Below, piece after piece: positions 33,521-42,000 of a DNA stretch of 64,000 nucleotides (the stretch's first letter is position 1; each line of letters opens with the position of its first letter). Source of the stretch: JAIBBD01 sp041390685 (GTDB lineage Bacteria; Chloroflexota; Dehalococcoidia; UBA2979). The position numbers and the translations under genes were made by a program. The DNA is taken from contig JAWKPL010000001.1 of assembly GCA_041390685.1 (NCBI GenBank), positions 372,001 through 436,000 of the forward strand. Direction: 5' to 3'. Below the pieces are notes generated by a model. That model worked only from the letters and a program-made list of their open reading frames with translations, ran no database searches and had not been told where the DNA came from.

Positions 33521-33920
33521 CCGGACGGGTGCCCGCGCGGTGCGCGCCGCCCGCCCGTGCAGGGACTCCCAGATGATCCGCTTCGTGACGTGCTGTCACC
33601 GCACGGGTTCTGAGGTAACATTACCGCCGTTATCGATGACGCGGCATGCGCCGTCGGCTGGTATGTTCAGGCAGCCGTTATGCCGGAGGCGTCGGTTGGA
33701 CGTCACCCGTAATGGTGGAGGGGGACCCGACAGTGTCCGCTCCCGACGACAGGGGAGGGCCTCAGCCGATGCTCGTCGGCCCGGCGTCGCTTACGGCCTG
33801 CGCCCGCTCAACCGACTGCGCCGCCTCGACACTCGACCGAACGATGACCCGTGACGTGGAAGGAGGCTGACTGGGAAATCCCATCCTGCTCATCCGTCGA
33901 CGATAGTTTGGAGAATCGAT
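33521..33920. other. 400-base gene-free region with palindrome
   Basis: No convincing gene; a 74-codon frame (33646-33870) lacks recognisable features. A 12-bp near-palindrome GGTAACATTACC lies at 33614-33625 and may be an operator. The end of the region (TTGGAGA, 33908-33914) supplies the ribosome site of the DUF35 gene. It probably holds the promoter of the DUF35/thiolase operon. Confidence 0.4.
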
Positions 33921-34331
33921 TTGCCGAAACAGTCACCGATCCCTGACGCGCTGGACAAGCCGTTCTACGACGCCTGCAACGAGGACAAGCTCGTCATCCA
34001 GTACTGCCCCGCCTGCAGCAGGTACCAGTTCCCGCCGCGGGCCGCCTGCGGAGGCTGCCTCAACCCAGGCATCGAGTGGAGGCAGGTCAGCGGCCGCGGA
34101 CGGATTCAGAGCCGCGTCGTCGTCTACGACACACCCGTGTCGGTACTCATCCCGGACCAGCCCTTCAACGTCGCCACGATCGCCCTGGAGGAAGAGCCTG
34201 AGGTCATCATGTTCTCCCACCTCCCCGGCACTCCGGTCGAGCAGGTGCCGATCGGCGCCCAGGTCGAAGTGATCTTCGAAACGACGCCGGCCACCGGCCA
34301 GAAGATTCCCGAGTGGAGGGTCGTGAGCTAG
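33921..34331 (+). CDS. DUF35 zinc-ribbon/OB-fold protein
   Basis: This 136-residue protein of the Zn-ribbon OB-fold (DUF35/ChsH2-C) family has a rubredoxin-like ribbon CPAC...CGGC (residues about 29-50) followed by an OB fold with GRGRIQSRVVVYDTPV and VATIALEEEPEVIMF. Such proteins bind thiolase-family partners and channel acyl-CoA substrates. TTG 33921 is preceded by GGAGA at the right distance. The thiolase-like partner starts 46 bases downstream, supporting a complex. Confidence 0.9.
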   Translation: MPKQSPIPDALDKPFYDACNEDKLVIQYCPACSRYQFPPRAACGGCLNPGIEWRQVSGRGRIQSRVVVYDTPVSVLIPDQPFNVATIALEEEPEVIMFSHLPGTPVEQVPIGAQVEVIFETTPATGQKIPEWRVVS

Positions 34332-34377
34332 CCCGCGGGCGCACTCGCACCAGACAGGGACACCGAAAGGACAACTA

Positions 34378-35709
34378 ATGGCATCGCACCCGATGACCCC
34401 CAACGCGTGGCACCGCAACCGCGAAGGCCTCGGCACCTGGCACGGCCGCGGCAAGGTGGCCGCCACCGGCGTCGGCACCTCGCCCACCGCGCGCCGTTGG
34501 GACGAGAAGCCCGAGACCAGCATGGGCGCCCTCACCCTCATCGCCATCAGGCGGGCGATCGAGGATGCAGGCATCTCGCCCTCCGAGATCGACGGCATCG
34601 TCATCACCCCAGAGTCCACGACCGGCGTCAGCAACGACCCCAACACCCCGCCCCCGGAAGGCTGGGACCAGGTCTTCAAGATGGTCGATTTCCCCCAGGC
34701 CGGCATCACCCGCGGGGACATCGACTGGATCCTCGTGAACATGCCTGAGCTGACCAACGTTCAGTTCAAGATGGAAGGCCGCGGATGCATGTCCGTGTCC
34801 TTCACCACAGCCGCTGAGGCCGTCGCGCGGGGTCTCACCCACACCTGCCTCGTCATCCGTGGCTGGCACAACCTCGCCGGCCGCTATTACGTCGGCCAGG
34901 GAGCTGCCGCGAGCGACACGCTCTCCGGGCCCCAGAAGTACGGTGGCCTCTGGGGCGCCCCGGCGTGTGCCGGGACGGCCTTCATCTTCGAGGAGTACTG
35001 CAACAAGTACGGCAAGAACCACGACATGATGGCGCCGTTCATCGTGGAGCAGCGCAAGAACGGCCTCATGAACCCGGACGGGTTCTACAGCCAGCACCGC
35101 CCCGAGATGATCACCGTCGAGGACTACCTCGCTGGTCGCTGGATCGCCAAGCCGGCCAACATCTACGACAACGACCTGCCGATGCAGGCCGCCCTCGCCG
35201 TCATCATGACCACCGCGGAGCGCGCCAAGGACCACAAGCCGCCCCCCGCCTACGTGCTCACTCACGCCCAGACCCGGCCCGAGAGCCAGGGCGTCACGCC
35301 CACCCTCGAGTCCTGGGAGCGCCTGAGCGACAAGATGGGTCGCATGCTCTACGAAGGCGCCGGCATCGGCCCCGATGACCTCGACTTCGAGAACATGTAC
35401 GACGGCTTCACCCTCTTCCACCAGTTCCACCTGGAGGGTCTCCGCTTCGGCGCCAACGGCGAGAAAGGCCGTGGCTACGCGCTCGACCTCTACCAGGAGG
35501 ACATCAGCATCACCGGCCCGAACCCCGTGTCGCCCAGCGGCGGCAACAACGGCAACGGCCGCACCCGCTGGTGGAACCACCGCGACAGCATCCTGCAGAT
35601 CCAGGGGCGGTCGCCCTCCCAGATCTCGAAGCCGGCGAACTACGGTGTCTCCGGCGCGCACATGCCGCACATGTGCGACTCCCTGATCTGGGCCTCCAGC
35701 CCCGACTAG
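34378..35709 (+). CDS. Thiolase/SCP2-type acyl-CoA acyltransferase or lyase
   Basis: This 443-residue thiolase-superfamily protein has an N-terminal ALTLIAIRRAIEDAGISPSEIDG, a candidate nucleophile Cys137 in EGRGCMSVSFTTAAEAV, and a C-terminal ENMYDGFTLFHQFHLEGLRF and SGAHMPH block. With its DUF35 neighbour it resembles the lipid-transfer-protein thiolases (Ltp2/ChsH2 retro-aldolase or acyl-CoA acetyltransferase pairs). Whether it makes or breaks C-C bonds is not decided by sequence. AAAGGA precedes ATG 34378. A hairpin follows the gene. Confidence 0.85.
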   Translation: MASHPMTPNAWHRNREGLGTWHGRGKVAATGVGTSPTARRWDEKPETSMGALTLIAIRRAIEDAGISPSEIDGIVITPESTTGVSNDPNTPPPEGWDQVFKMVDFPQAGITRGDIDWILVNMPELTNVQFKMEGRGCMSVSFTTAAEAVARGLTHTCLVIRGWHNLAGRYYVGQGAAASDTLSGPQKYGGLWGAPACAGTAFIFEEYCNKYGKNHDMMAPFIVEQRKNGLMNPDGFYSQHRPEMITVEDYLAGRWIAKPANIYDNDLPMQAALAVIMTTAERAKDHKPPPAYVLTHAQTRPESQGVTPTLESWERLSDKMGRMLYEGAGIGPDDLDFENMYDGFTLFHQFHLEGLRFGANGEKGRGYALDLYQEDISITGPNPVSPSGGNNGNGRTRWWNHRDSILQIQGRSPSQISKPANYGVSGAHMPHMCDSLIWASSPD

Positions 35710-35732
35710 CCGCGCCCGCAACGCGCGTTCCA

Positions 35733-35774
35733 GACTGCGGGTCCCTCAGCCACTGGCGCGGGGGACCCGCAGTC
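35733..35774. terminator. Hairpin after the thiolase gene
   Basis: A 13-bp perfect stem (gactgcgggtccc / gggacccgcagtc) with a 16-base loop begins 24 bases after the thiolase stop. There is no T run, so it may act through Rho or as an RNA-stability element. Confidence 0.6.
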
Positions 35775-35821
35775 CGCAATACTCACCGCACCGCAGACGC
35801 TTACGAGCGAAGGACGTTAGC

Positions 35822-36172
35822 TTGGCCATCCTCATCAGCTTCGACATCGACGGTACCCTCGAGTTCGGTGACCCGCCCGGCGGCATCACCGTCGAGATGG
35901 TGAAGCGCGCCCAGGACCTCGGCTTCCTCATCGGTAGCTGCTCCGACCGCTTCCCCTCCGCCCAGAAGTCGCTCTGGGACTCCCGCGACATCCAGGTCGA
36001 CTTCGTCGCCGCCAAGCACATGCTCCCTGACATCAGGCAGCGCTTCGAGGCCGACATCTACGTCCACATCGGAGACCGCGATCTCGACCAGCAACTCGCG
36101 GAGCAGGCGGGCTTCCGCTTCCTCTGGGACCATGAAGGCGAGACCGAGCCCTGGCTCGAGTGGCTCAAGTAA
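35822..36172 (+). CDS. Minimal HAD-like protein
   Basis: This 116-residue HAD-fold protein has the DxD nucleophile motif ISFDIDGTLEF at its N-terminus, a short core with GSCSDRFPSA, and the acidic motif YVHIGDRDLDQQLAEQAG. It has no cap domain and is much shorter than most HAD phosphatases, so it is likely a stand-alone core acting on a bulky or protein substrate. TTG 35822 is preceded by GAAGGA. The next gene starts 41 bases downstream, probably in the same transcript. Confidence 0.75.
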   Translation: MAILISFDIDGTLEFGDPPGGITVEMVKRAQDLGFLIGSCSDRFPSAQKSLWDSRDIQVDFVAAKHMLPDIRQRFEADIYVHIGDRDLDQQLAEQAGFRFLWDHEGETEPWLEWLK

Positions 36173-36212
36173 CCCGCCATCACCGCACAGTGACAGCACC
36201 TCGGGGGTCCGC

Positions 36213-36788
36213 ATGCGCATCGGCCTGATTTCGGACACGCACATCCCCTCCTCCGGCGAAGCGCCCCCGGACGAGGTCATCGAGGCCTTTCGAGGCGTGG
36301 ACCTCATCCTCCACGCCGGCCACGCCTACACCTCGCAGTGCATCGAGTGGCTCGAACGCATCGCGCCCGTGAAGTCCGCCGAGTCCTGGCTGCAGGGGAT
36401 CAGCGAATCCCCCATGCGCACCAACACCCTGCAGGTCTTTGACTTCGAAGGCCATGTCGTCGGCATGACACACGAGCTCATCCTCAAGAGCCTCGGCGAC
36501 GAGGTGCTGCCCGGCGCCATCGAGCGCTACTACCCCAAAGACGAGTCCATCGCGAAGGCGCTCGAGACCATCTTCGAGCGGCCCGTCGACATCGTCGTCT
36601 TCGGCTACACGCACCAGGCAATGATCGAGGAGCACGACGGCGTACTGCTCGTCAACCCGGGCAGCCCCAACCTCGTCCGCCAGGAACTCGGCCTGGGCAC
36701 CGTCGCCATCCTCGAGCTCACGCCCGGGACACGCGAAGCCATCATCATCGACCTCGCGACGCTCGCCACGCCCGCCGGCGCGGGGTAA
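36213..36788 (+). CDS. Metallophosphoesterase-fold protein with altered metal motifs
   Basis: This 191-residue protein follows the YfcE/MJ0936 phosphodiesterase plan: RIGLISDTH, ILHAGH, GYTHQAMIEE and NPGSPN in order. The Asp normally present in HAGD is His, the GNCD metal motif is absent (that region reads AESWLQGISESP), and GHTH is GYTH. Several metal ligands are therefore changed, and activity may be lost or altered. ATG 36213 follows GGGGGT. It lies 41 bases after the minimal HAD gene. Confidence 0.75.
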   Translation: MRIGLISDTHIPSSGEAPPDEVIEAFRGVDLILHAGHAYTSQCIEWLERIAPVKSAESWLQGISESPMRTNTLQVFDFEGHVVGMTHELILKSLGDEVLPGAIERYYPKDESIAKALETIFERPVDIVVFGYTHQAMIEEHDGVLLVNPGSPNLVRQELGLGTVAILELTPGTREAIIIDLATLATPAGAG

Positions 36789-36915
36789 GCCACCCGCCCC
36801 CCCGGCGACGCGAGGCCCCTCAGGCCGGCCCCGAGGCGCACGCGGGCTCTCCAGCAGCCGCGCCGGCCGCGCCGGCCATTACACGACGGGACGAACGCGA
36901 GGGCCGACCGCACCA

Positions 36916-37770
36916 ATGCCTGAGATCCACGCCAACGGCCTCCGCTTCAACACTCACCAGATCGGGTCGGGCGACCCCGTCGTCGTCCTCATCCACGGCC
37001 TCGTCGTCGACAACCTCTCGAGCTGGTACTTCAGCATCGCGCCCGCCCTCGCCGCCCGCTGCACCGTCCTCCTCTATGACCTGCGCGGCCACGGGGCCAG
37101 CGAACAGCCGCCCTCCGGCTACACCATCGAGGACATGGCGCTCGACCTGCGCGCCATCGTCGACGCCTCGGGCCTCGCCGGCCGCCCGCTCGTGCTCGCC
37201 GGCAACAGCACCGGCGGCCTCGTCGGCCTCCGCTTCGCCCTCCGCTACCCGGAGGCCGTCGCAAGCCTCGTCCTCATCGACGCCCACCTCGCGCAGTCCG
37301 ATTTCGGGCGCCAGATGGCGACCACCCTCGAACTCGAGGGCGACGCCCGCGAGGAAAAAATACACGAACTCTTCGGCAACTGGGTGGACGGTCATACCGT
37401 GGACGGCGAGCCCGACGCCGACGTGCAGGCCACCATGCGCATGTTCCGCCGCATCGGGAAACGACGCAGGAATCCCCTCGCAACGCGCGCCCAGGAGCTG
37501 ACGTCGAACACGTCCCTGGTCGTCGACCTCCGCGACACCCCGCAGACCGAGGACGCCGAGCTCCGCTCGCTCACCATGCCCGTGCTGGCCCTCTACGGCG
37601 AGCACTCCGACCTGCGCTCCGAGGGCGAGCGCGTCGCCGCCCTCATCCCGCGCTGCACCCTCGAACTCGTCCCCGGGGCGACGCATGGCCTCATCTGGCA
37701 GGCGACGACCATGCTCCGCCAGCGCCTCGTCGACTGGGTCGACGAACTCGACCTTACGGCACGACCGTGA
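36916..37770 (+). CDS. Alpha/beta hydrolase
   Basis: This 284-residue alpha/beta-hydrolase has the oxyanion segment VVLIHGLVVDN, YDLRGHGASE, the nucleophile Ser in AGNSTGGLVG, the acid near YGEHSDLRS and the His in GATHGLIW. It could be an esterase, thioesterase or C-C hydrolase. Its 3' end overlaps by 17 bases the convergent stalk-protein gene at the edge of the polyketide array. A thioesterase role in releasing that product is possible, but the gene is on the opposite strand, so the link is weak. Confidence 0.88.
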   Translation: MPEIHANGLRFNTHQIGSGDPVVVLIHGLVVDNLSSWYFSIAPALAARCTVLLYDLRGHGASEQPPSGYTIEDMALDLRAIVDASGLAGRPLVLAGNSTGGLVGLRFALRYPEAVASLVLIDAHLAQSDFGRQMATTLELEGDAREEKIHELFGNWVDGHTVDGEPDADVQATMRMFRRIGKRRRNPLATRAQELTSNTSLVVDLRDTPQTEDAELRSLTMPVLALYGEHSDLRSEGERVAALIPRCTLELVPGATHGLIWQATTMLRQRLVDWVDELDLTARP

Positions 37771-38698
37771 AGCTCGCGCTCGCAGTCTTCACGCCATCCG
37801 TCGCCACGATCTGATAGGACCCGAGCGGGGTCTCAGCCGGGAGCGGCGGAATCGGCACCGGGCCGAACGAGCCCGTCGCTGAATCGAACGAACCCGAGCA
37901 GACATCCGGAGTGCAGTCCCCGCCGACCAGCGTGATGGTGATCGTGCTGCCGGGTGTAAACCCGGAACCGCCGACAAAGAGTATCCCGCCGGGCTTCACG
38001 GTGCTCGGAGACACGGACAATGAAGCGACCGTCGGGGCCTGGGTCGGCGTCGCCGTCGGCGAGGGTGTAGGTGTGGGAGTCGGCGCCTGCGTTGGCGTGG
38101 GCGTCGGCGCGGCGGTCGGAGTCGGCGTGGGCACGGGTGTCGAGGCGACCGTCGGCGCGGGTGTCGGCGGCGACGTCGGCACGGGCACAGGCGTCGTGCT
38201 CGTCGGCTGCGTCGAGGGGCCCGTCGGGCCGCTCGGAGATGTCTGGCCGCCCGTCGGCCCTGAGGGCGCCTGCGTCGGGTTCCCCGAGGGAGACGCCGTC
38301 GTCGGATTCGCCGCTGGCCCGCTGCCGCCCGAGGACGACCCGCTGCCGCTCGTCGACGCAGAGCCTCCCTGCGACGCCGTCCCCGTCTGCGGACCGCTCG
38401 CGCCCGAGGCACCCGAGGCGCCCGCTGTCGCCGTCCCCGTCTGAGTTGCAGTCGCCGACCCCGCTCGCGCCGTTGCGGTCGCCGTGCGGGTCGCTGTGGC
38501 GGTGCGAGTCTCCCTCGACGACGCCAGCGGCGAAGCCGAGGCGGCGACATCGCCGCCGGCATCGCCGTCCTCGCCGCCGCTGAACGCAAAGACCATCCCG
38601 CCAGCCGCAATGACCAGCACAAGGGCGCCAGCCCCCGCGATGATCCATCGGTTCCATTCAGGCAGGCGCGCTCGCAGGTCGCTCCACCACTCGCTCAT
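37754..38698 (-). CDS. Membrane-anchored Ser/Thr/Pro-rich stalk protein with terminal beta domain
   Basis: This 314-residue protein begins with a short cytoplasmic tail, then one transmembrane helix at about residues 17-40. A low-complexity extracytoplasmic stalk of some 170 residues follows, first Thr/Ala/Ser/Gly-rich and then alternating Pro-Thr. A C-terminal Ig/IPT-like beta domain (SLSVSPSTVKPGGILFVGGS and GFTPGSTITITL) has two Cys that may pair (CTPDVC). The stalk may be glycosylated. ATG 38698 has GAGAGGTGG upstream. It lies downstream of the ACP on the same strand, 61 bases away, so it may belong to the polyketide operon; its role is unknown. Confidence 0.8.
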   Translation of the reverse strand: MSEWWSDLRARLPEWNRWIIAGAGALVLVIAAGGMVFAFSGGEDGDAGGDVAASASPLASSRETRTATATRTATATARAGSATATQTGTATAGASGASGASGPQTGTASQGGSASTSGSGSSSGGSGPAANPTTASPSGNPTQAPSGPTGGQTSPSGPTGPSTQPTSTTPVPVPTSPPTPAPTVASTPVPTPTPTAAPTPTPTQAPTPTPTPSPTATPTQAPTVASLSVSPSTVKPGGILFVGGSGFTPGSTITITLVGGDCTPDVCSGSFDSATGSFGPVPIPPLPAETPLGSYQIVATDGVKTASASFTVVP

Positions 38699-38759
38699 CG
38701 GGTACCACCTCTCGATCTCGTTCCACGCGCCGTGACTGACACGGCCACGCGGACCGGCC

Positions 38760-39059
38760 TCACGCGGCCCCCGCCGTCCGTTCGGCAATGCGGTCGACCA
38801 GTTGCCCGACCGTCAGCGCGACAATTCCGTCCAGATCCATCTCACTGAGCCACCCCGCGAAGTCGATGTCCGTGCCGAACCGGCCCTGCACCTGCTCCGC
38901 CAGCGCGACGATCTCGATGCTCTCCAGCTCGAGGTCCTCCGCGAACGTGCTCTCCATCGTGATCGGAGCGGTCTGGATCCACTCCTCCTGCACCACCCCG
39001 CGGATGATCGTCGCGACCTCCTCGAGGATGGATTCCTTCGGCATACGGGACTCGATCAT
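38760..39059 (-). CDS. Discrete acyl carrier protein
   Basis: This 99-residue four-helix acyl carrier protein has a phosphopantetheine site at Ser47 in LELESIEIVALAEQ. The usual Asp-Ser-Leu is Glu-Ser-Ile here, which is uncommon but tolerated. ATG 39059 overlaps the stop of the KS-AT-DH-PPTase synthase (ATGA), so the two are translationally coupled and probably work together. The fused PPTase is the obvious activating enzyme. It may load a starter or accept the DH-domain product. Confidence 0.88.
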   Translation of the reverse strand: MIESRMPKESILEEVATIIRGVVQEEWIQTAPITMESTFAEDLELESIEIVALAEQVQGRFGTDIDFAGWLSEMDLDGIVALTVGQLVDRIAERTAGAA

Positions 39060-42000
39060 AGGACCGTCCAAGCAACTACATGCTGGCCGATACGCCGGGT
39101 GCGCACCCAGACGCCGTCAATCAGCATCTTCGTACCGTTGATCTCCTGCAGCGGCAGCGTCCGAGGCGAGCCCTGCAGGCCCGTCCCCCGCGCCTTGCCC
39201 GCCGCTTCCTTCGCCGACCAGAGCCGCGTCATCCACTCGTCCCGGTTGACCGCCGGGAGCATCGCAAGCTCCTCTGCCGTGAATGCGATCGATCCGAAGC
39301 TCTCCGTCCGCGGGACAATCCGTTCGATGTCGATGCCGGGGTCGGCGCCTTCGACGGCGTACGCGGCGGCGATCCCCTCCGTATGCGAAATCGAGACGCG
39401 GAGGTCGCGCCCGATCCCGCTCTTCACCACCGGCCGTCCGCTGCCATCGTGCTCGATGCCAACCTCGATCGGATAGATCGGCCCGTACCCCTGGTCGAAG
39501 AGATAGCTCCGCACCGCGTCCTTCGCCGCGATGCGCCCGAGCAGCCACTCGTTCCGCTTGCGCGGGCTCGGCAACGACCGGTACTCGTCCAGCGCCGTCG
39601 CCGAAACGAAGCGCCCCGCAAGCGAGAGCACCTCCCGCGCCGGCTCGTTCCGTTCCGCCAGCGTCACGAACCCTTCGGGATGCACCTCTGCGAGCAAACT
39701 TCGCTCCGGATGCCGCATCACCTCGAATAGCCCGCCGCTCGTGTCGAACCGCCAGTTCTCCCACTGACTGATCAGGCAGTAGGGCACGTTGTCATGCCAG
39801 AGCGCGATGTCCGAACGCACCTCGCGCGCGCCCAGGCTGCGCACGGCGACCTCGCACTCCACGCGAGCACCGATCGGCGGCTCGGGACCGTAGAACTCCA
39901 CCCGCCCGATCCGCACCGGCATCGAGACCCGGTCGGTCTCCGTCTTCTGCACGATCCATACGCCCGCGAGCTGCCCCGCGGCGTCGAGGAGGGCCCCCTT
40001 CGCGGGCAGGTTGACCAGCATCCCGCGGATGCCGTTCCCGTCCGATGCATCGATGGATGTGACCCCCTGATACGCGGGACCGTGAAAAAGCCAGCGCTGC
40101 CGGTAGCACGCCTCCGCCGTCAGGAGGATCGGGTCCTGCGCCTGTACCCGGCGTAGCAACTGCGGCGGCGTCGGGTACTGGTCACCCATCACCACCGTCC
40201 CCTCGGCGTACTGTCCCACCGTCACGCGCACCCGCTCCTGGTCGATCTGCCTGGCCGTGATCTCGGCCTCAACCGGCGGCTCGACCCGCAGCCAGGAACT
40301 CGCCACCACGCGCTCGACCGCGATCGCAAGCTTGCCGGGCAACAGCGCCTCCGCCGCCTCCCGCATGAGCGCGACCGACATCGTCATCGGCGCCGAGGGA
40401 GCATGGTCCTCGAGCACCGGCCAGCCGGGCGGCTGGTGATACAGACAGTGGTCGCGCAGCTCCGGAAACGTGTCCACGGAGAAGACACGGCGCTCCGTCC
40501 GCTCGAGCAACGCCGGTGGCGCGGCCGCCGGCGTCGCCGTGCTCGGCGCGCTCGTCGGCGCAGCCGTTGCCCGTGCGCCCTCCGCCTGTGGCCTGAGGTG
40601 GACCAGCGGGACGCCGAGCGGCACACTCAACGGCCGCGAGGATGCTCCCGCCGCAGCCCCCAGCCCGATCTTCTGCAGCTCCAGGTCGGCCCCCTCGACG
40701 AAGAGCGCGGCCGCCACCCAGCGCAGCTGGTCCAGCGCCCCGCGCTGCACCCCGAGCGTGCTCAGCGCGTTGTGCGGCTGCCCGCCCAGCGAGTCGTCCA
40801 CGAACGCATGGAGGCTTCCCGCCCCCACCTGGACGAAGACCCGGACGCCGTCCTCCCACAGACGACCCACCAGCTCACGGAACCGCACCGGCTCCACCAG
40901 GTGCCGGACGAACAACTCCGTGAACTCCGCCCGCGTATCCGGGTATGGGCTGCACGTCGTCGCGGACCACAACGGCACCGTCGCCGGACGAATGCTCAGC
41001 GTCGAAAGCCGGTCGAGGTGCTGCTGGACGAACGGCCGGTAGGACGGCGTGTGAAAGCCCGATCGGAACGGCAGCTCCTCGAAGAGGATCCGTCGCTCCC
41101 GCAGCCGCCCCTTCAGTCGCTCCATCTGCGCAGCGGGACCGCACACGATCGACTGGTGGGCGCAATTGTCGTGCGACACGCACGACCCCTCGAGATCCTC
41201 GATGAGCCCCGCAGCCGTCCCCACCCCCGCGCCGATGGCGACGAACACCAGGTCCGGCAGGTCGAACGCCCCCTCCTGGAACGTCTCGAGGAGGGACTCG
41301 ACCTCCTCCATCGGCACCATCCCCGACGACAGCATCCCGCTCCACTCGCCGATGCTGTGCCCTGCGATCGCGTCCGGCGTCGCCCCGAGCGAGCGCAACG
41401 CCCGGTCGAGAAGTGCGGCGACCTCCACCGCACGCGCCCCGAGGCTCTCAACGTCCGTCCCCGGCCGGTCAGGTGCCGCGTAGCCGAAGTGCGCGGCAAC
41501 CTCCCGCACGTCCGGCATCTCCACTGCCTCCACACCGGGGAACAGGAACGCCAGCTTTCCCCCGTCCGCCAGGTAGCCGCCCGGCGCGAAAAAGATGCCG
41601 TCGCGCCCGAACCGCCGCACCCCCCGCTCGACGGTCGCGCGGGCCGTCGCGATCCGCTCCGGTGTCGGATTGAACACCGCGATCCGCCAGCGGCCTTCGC
41701 TGATCCGGCTCGCCCCCCGGTCGAGGAGCGCGAGCAGTTCCTCGCGCGTCGACGCCGCAAGCACGAGCGCCTCGGCGGGCGCGGGCGCGGTGCTGCCGCG
41801 CGCCGGCGCGGGAAGCGCCGAGTGCGCCTCCACGATCACGTGCGAGTTGACCCCACCGAACCCGAACGCGTTCACCCCCGCCCGGCGTACCGGCGCGTCC
41901 CAGGGCCTCGCCACCGACAGCACCTCGAAGTGACCGTCGCGCAGCTCGTCGCGCGGCTCCTCGCAGTGGATGCTCGGCGGCAGCTCCCCGTGATACACGG

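Noticed and set aside
33646..33870. 74-codon plus-strand frame in the gap before the DUF35 gene
   Set aside because: No similarity, no good ribosome site, biased composition; treated as non-coding.
33921..35709. Steroid side-chain degradation (ChsH2-Ltp2) as a firm call
   Set aside because: Only the fold pairing is visible; no other steroid-degradation genes are in the window.
37754..38698. Sequencing artefact explanation for the Pro-Thr repeat region
   Set aside because: The frame stays open through the repeat, with a clear membrane anchor and a folded C-terminal domain, so it reads as a genuine gene.
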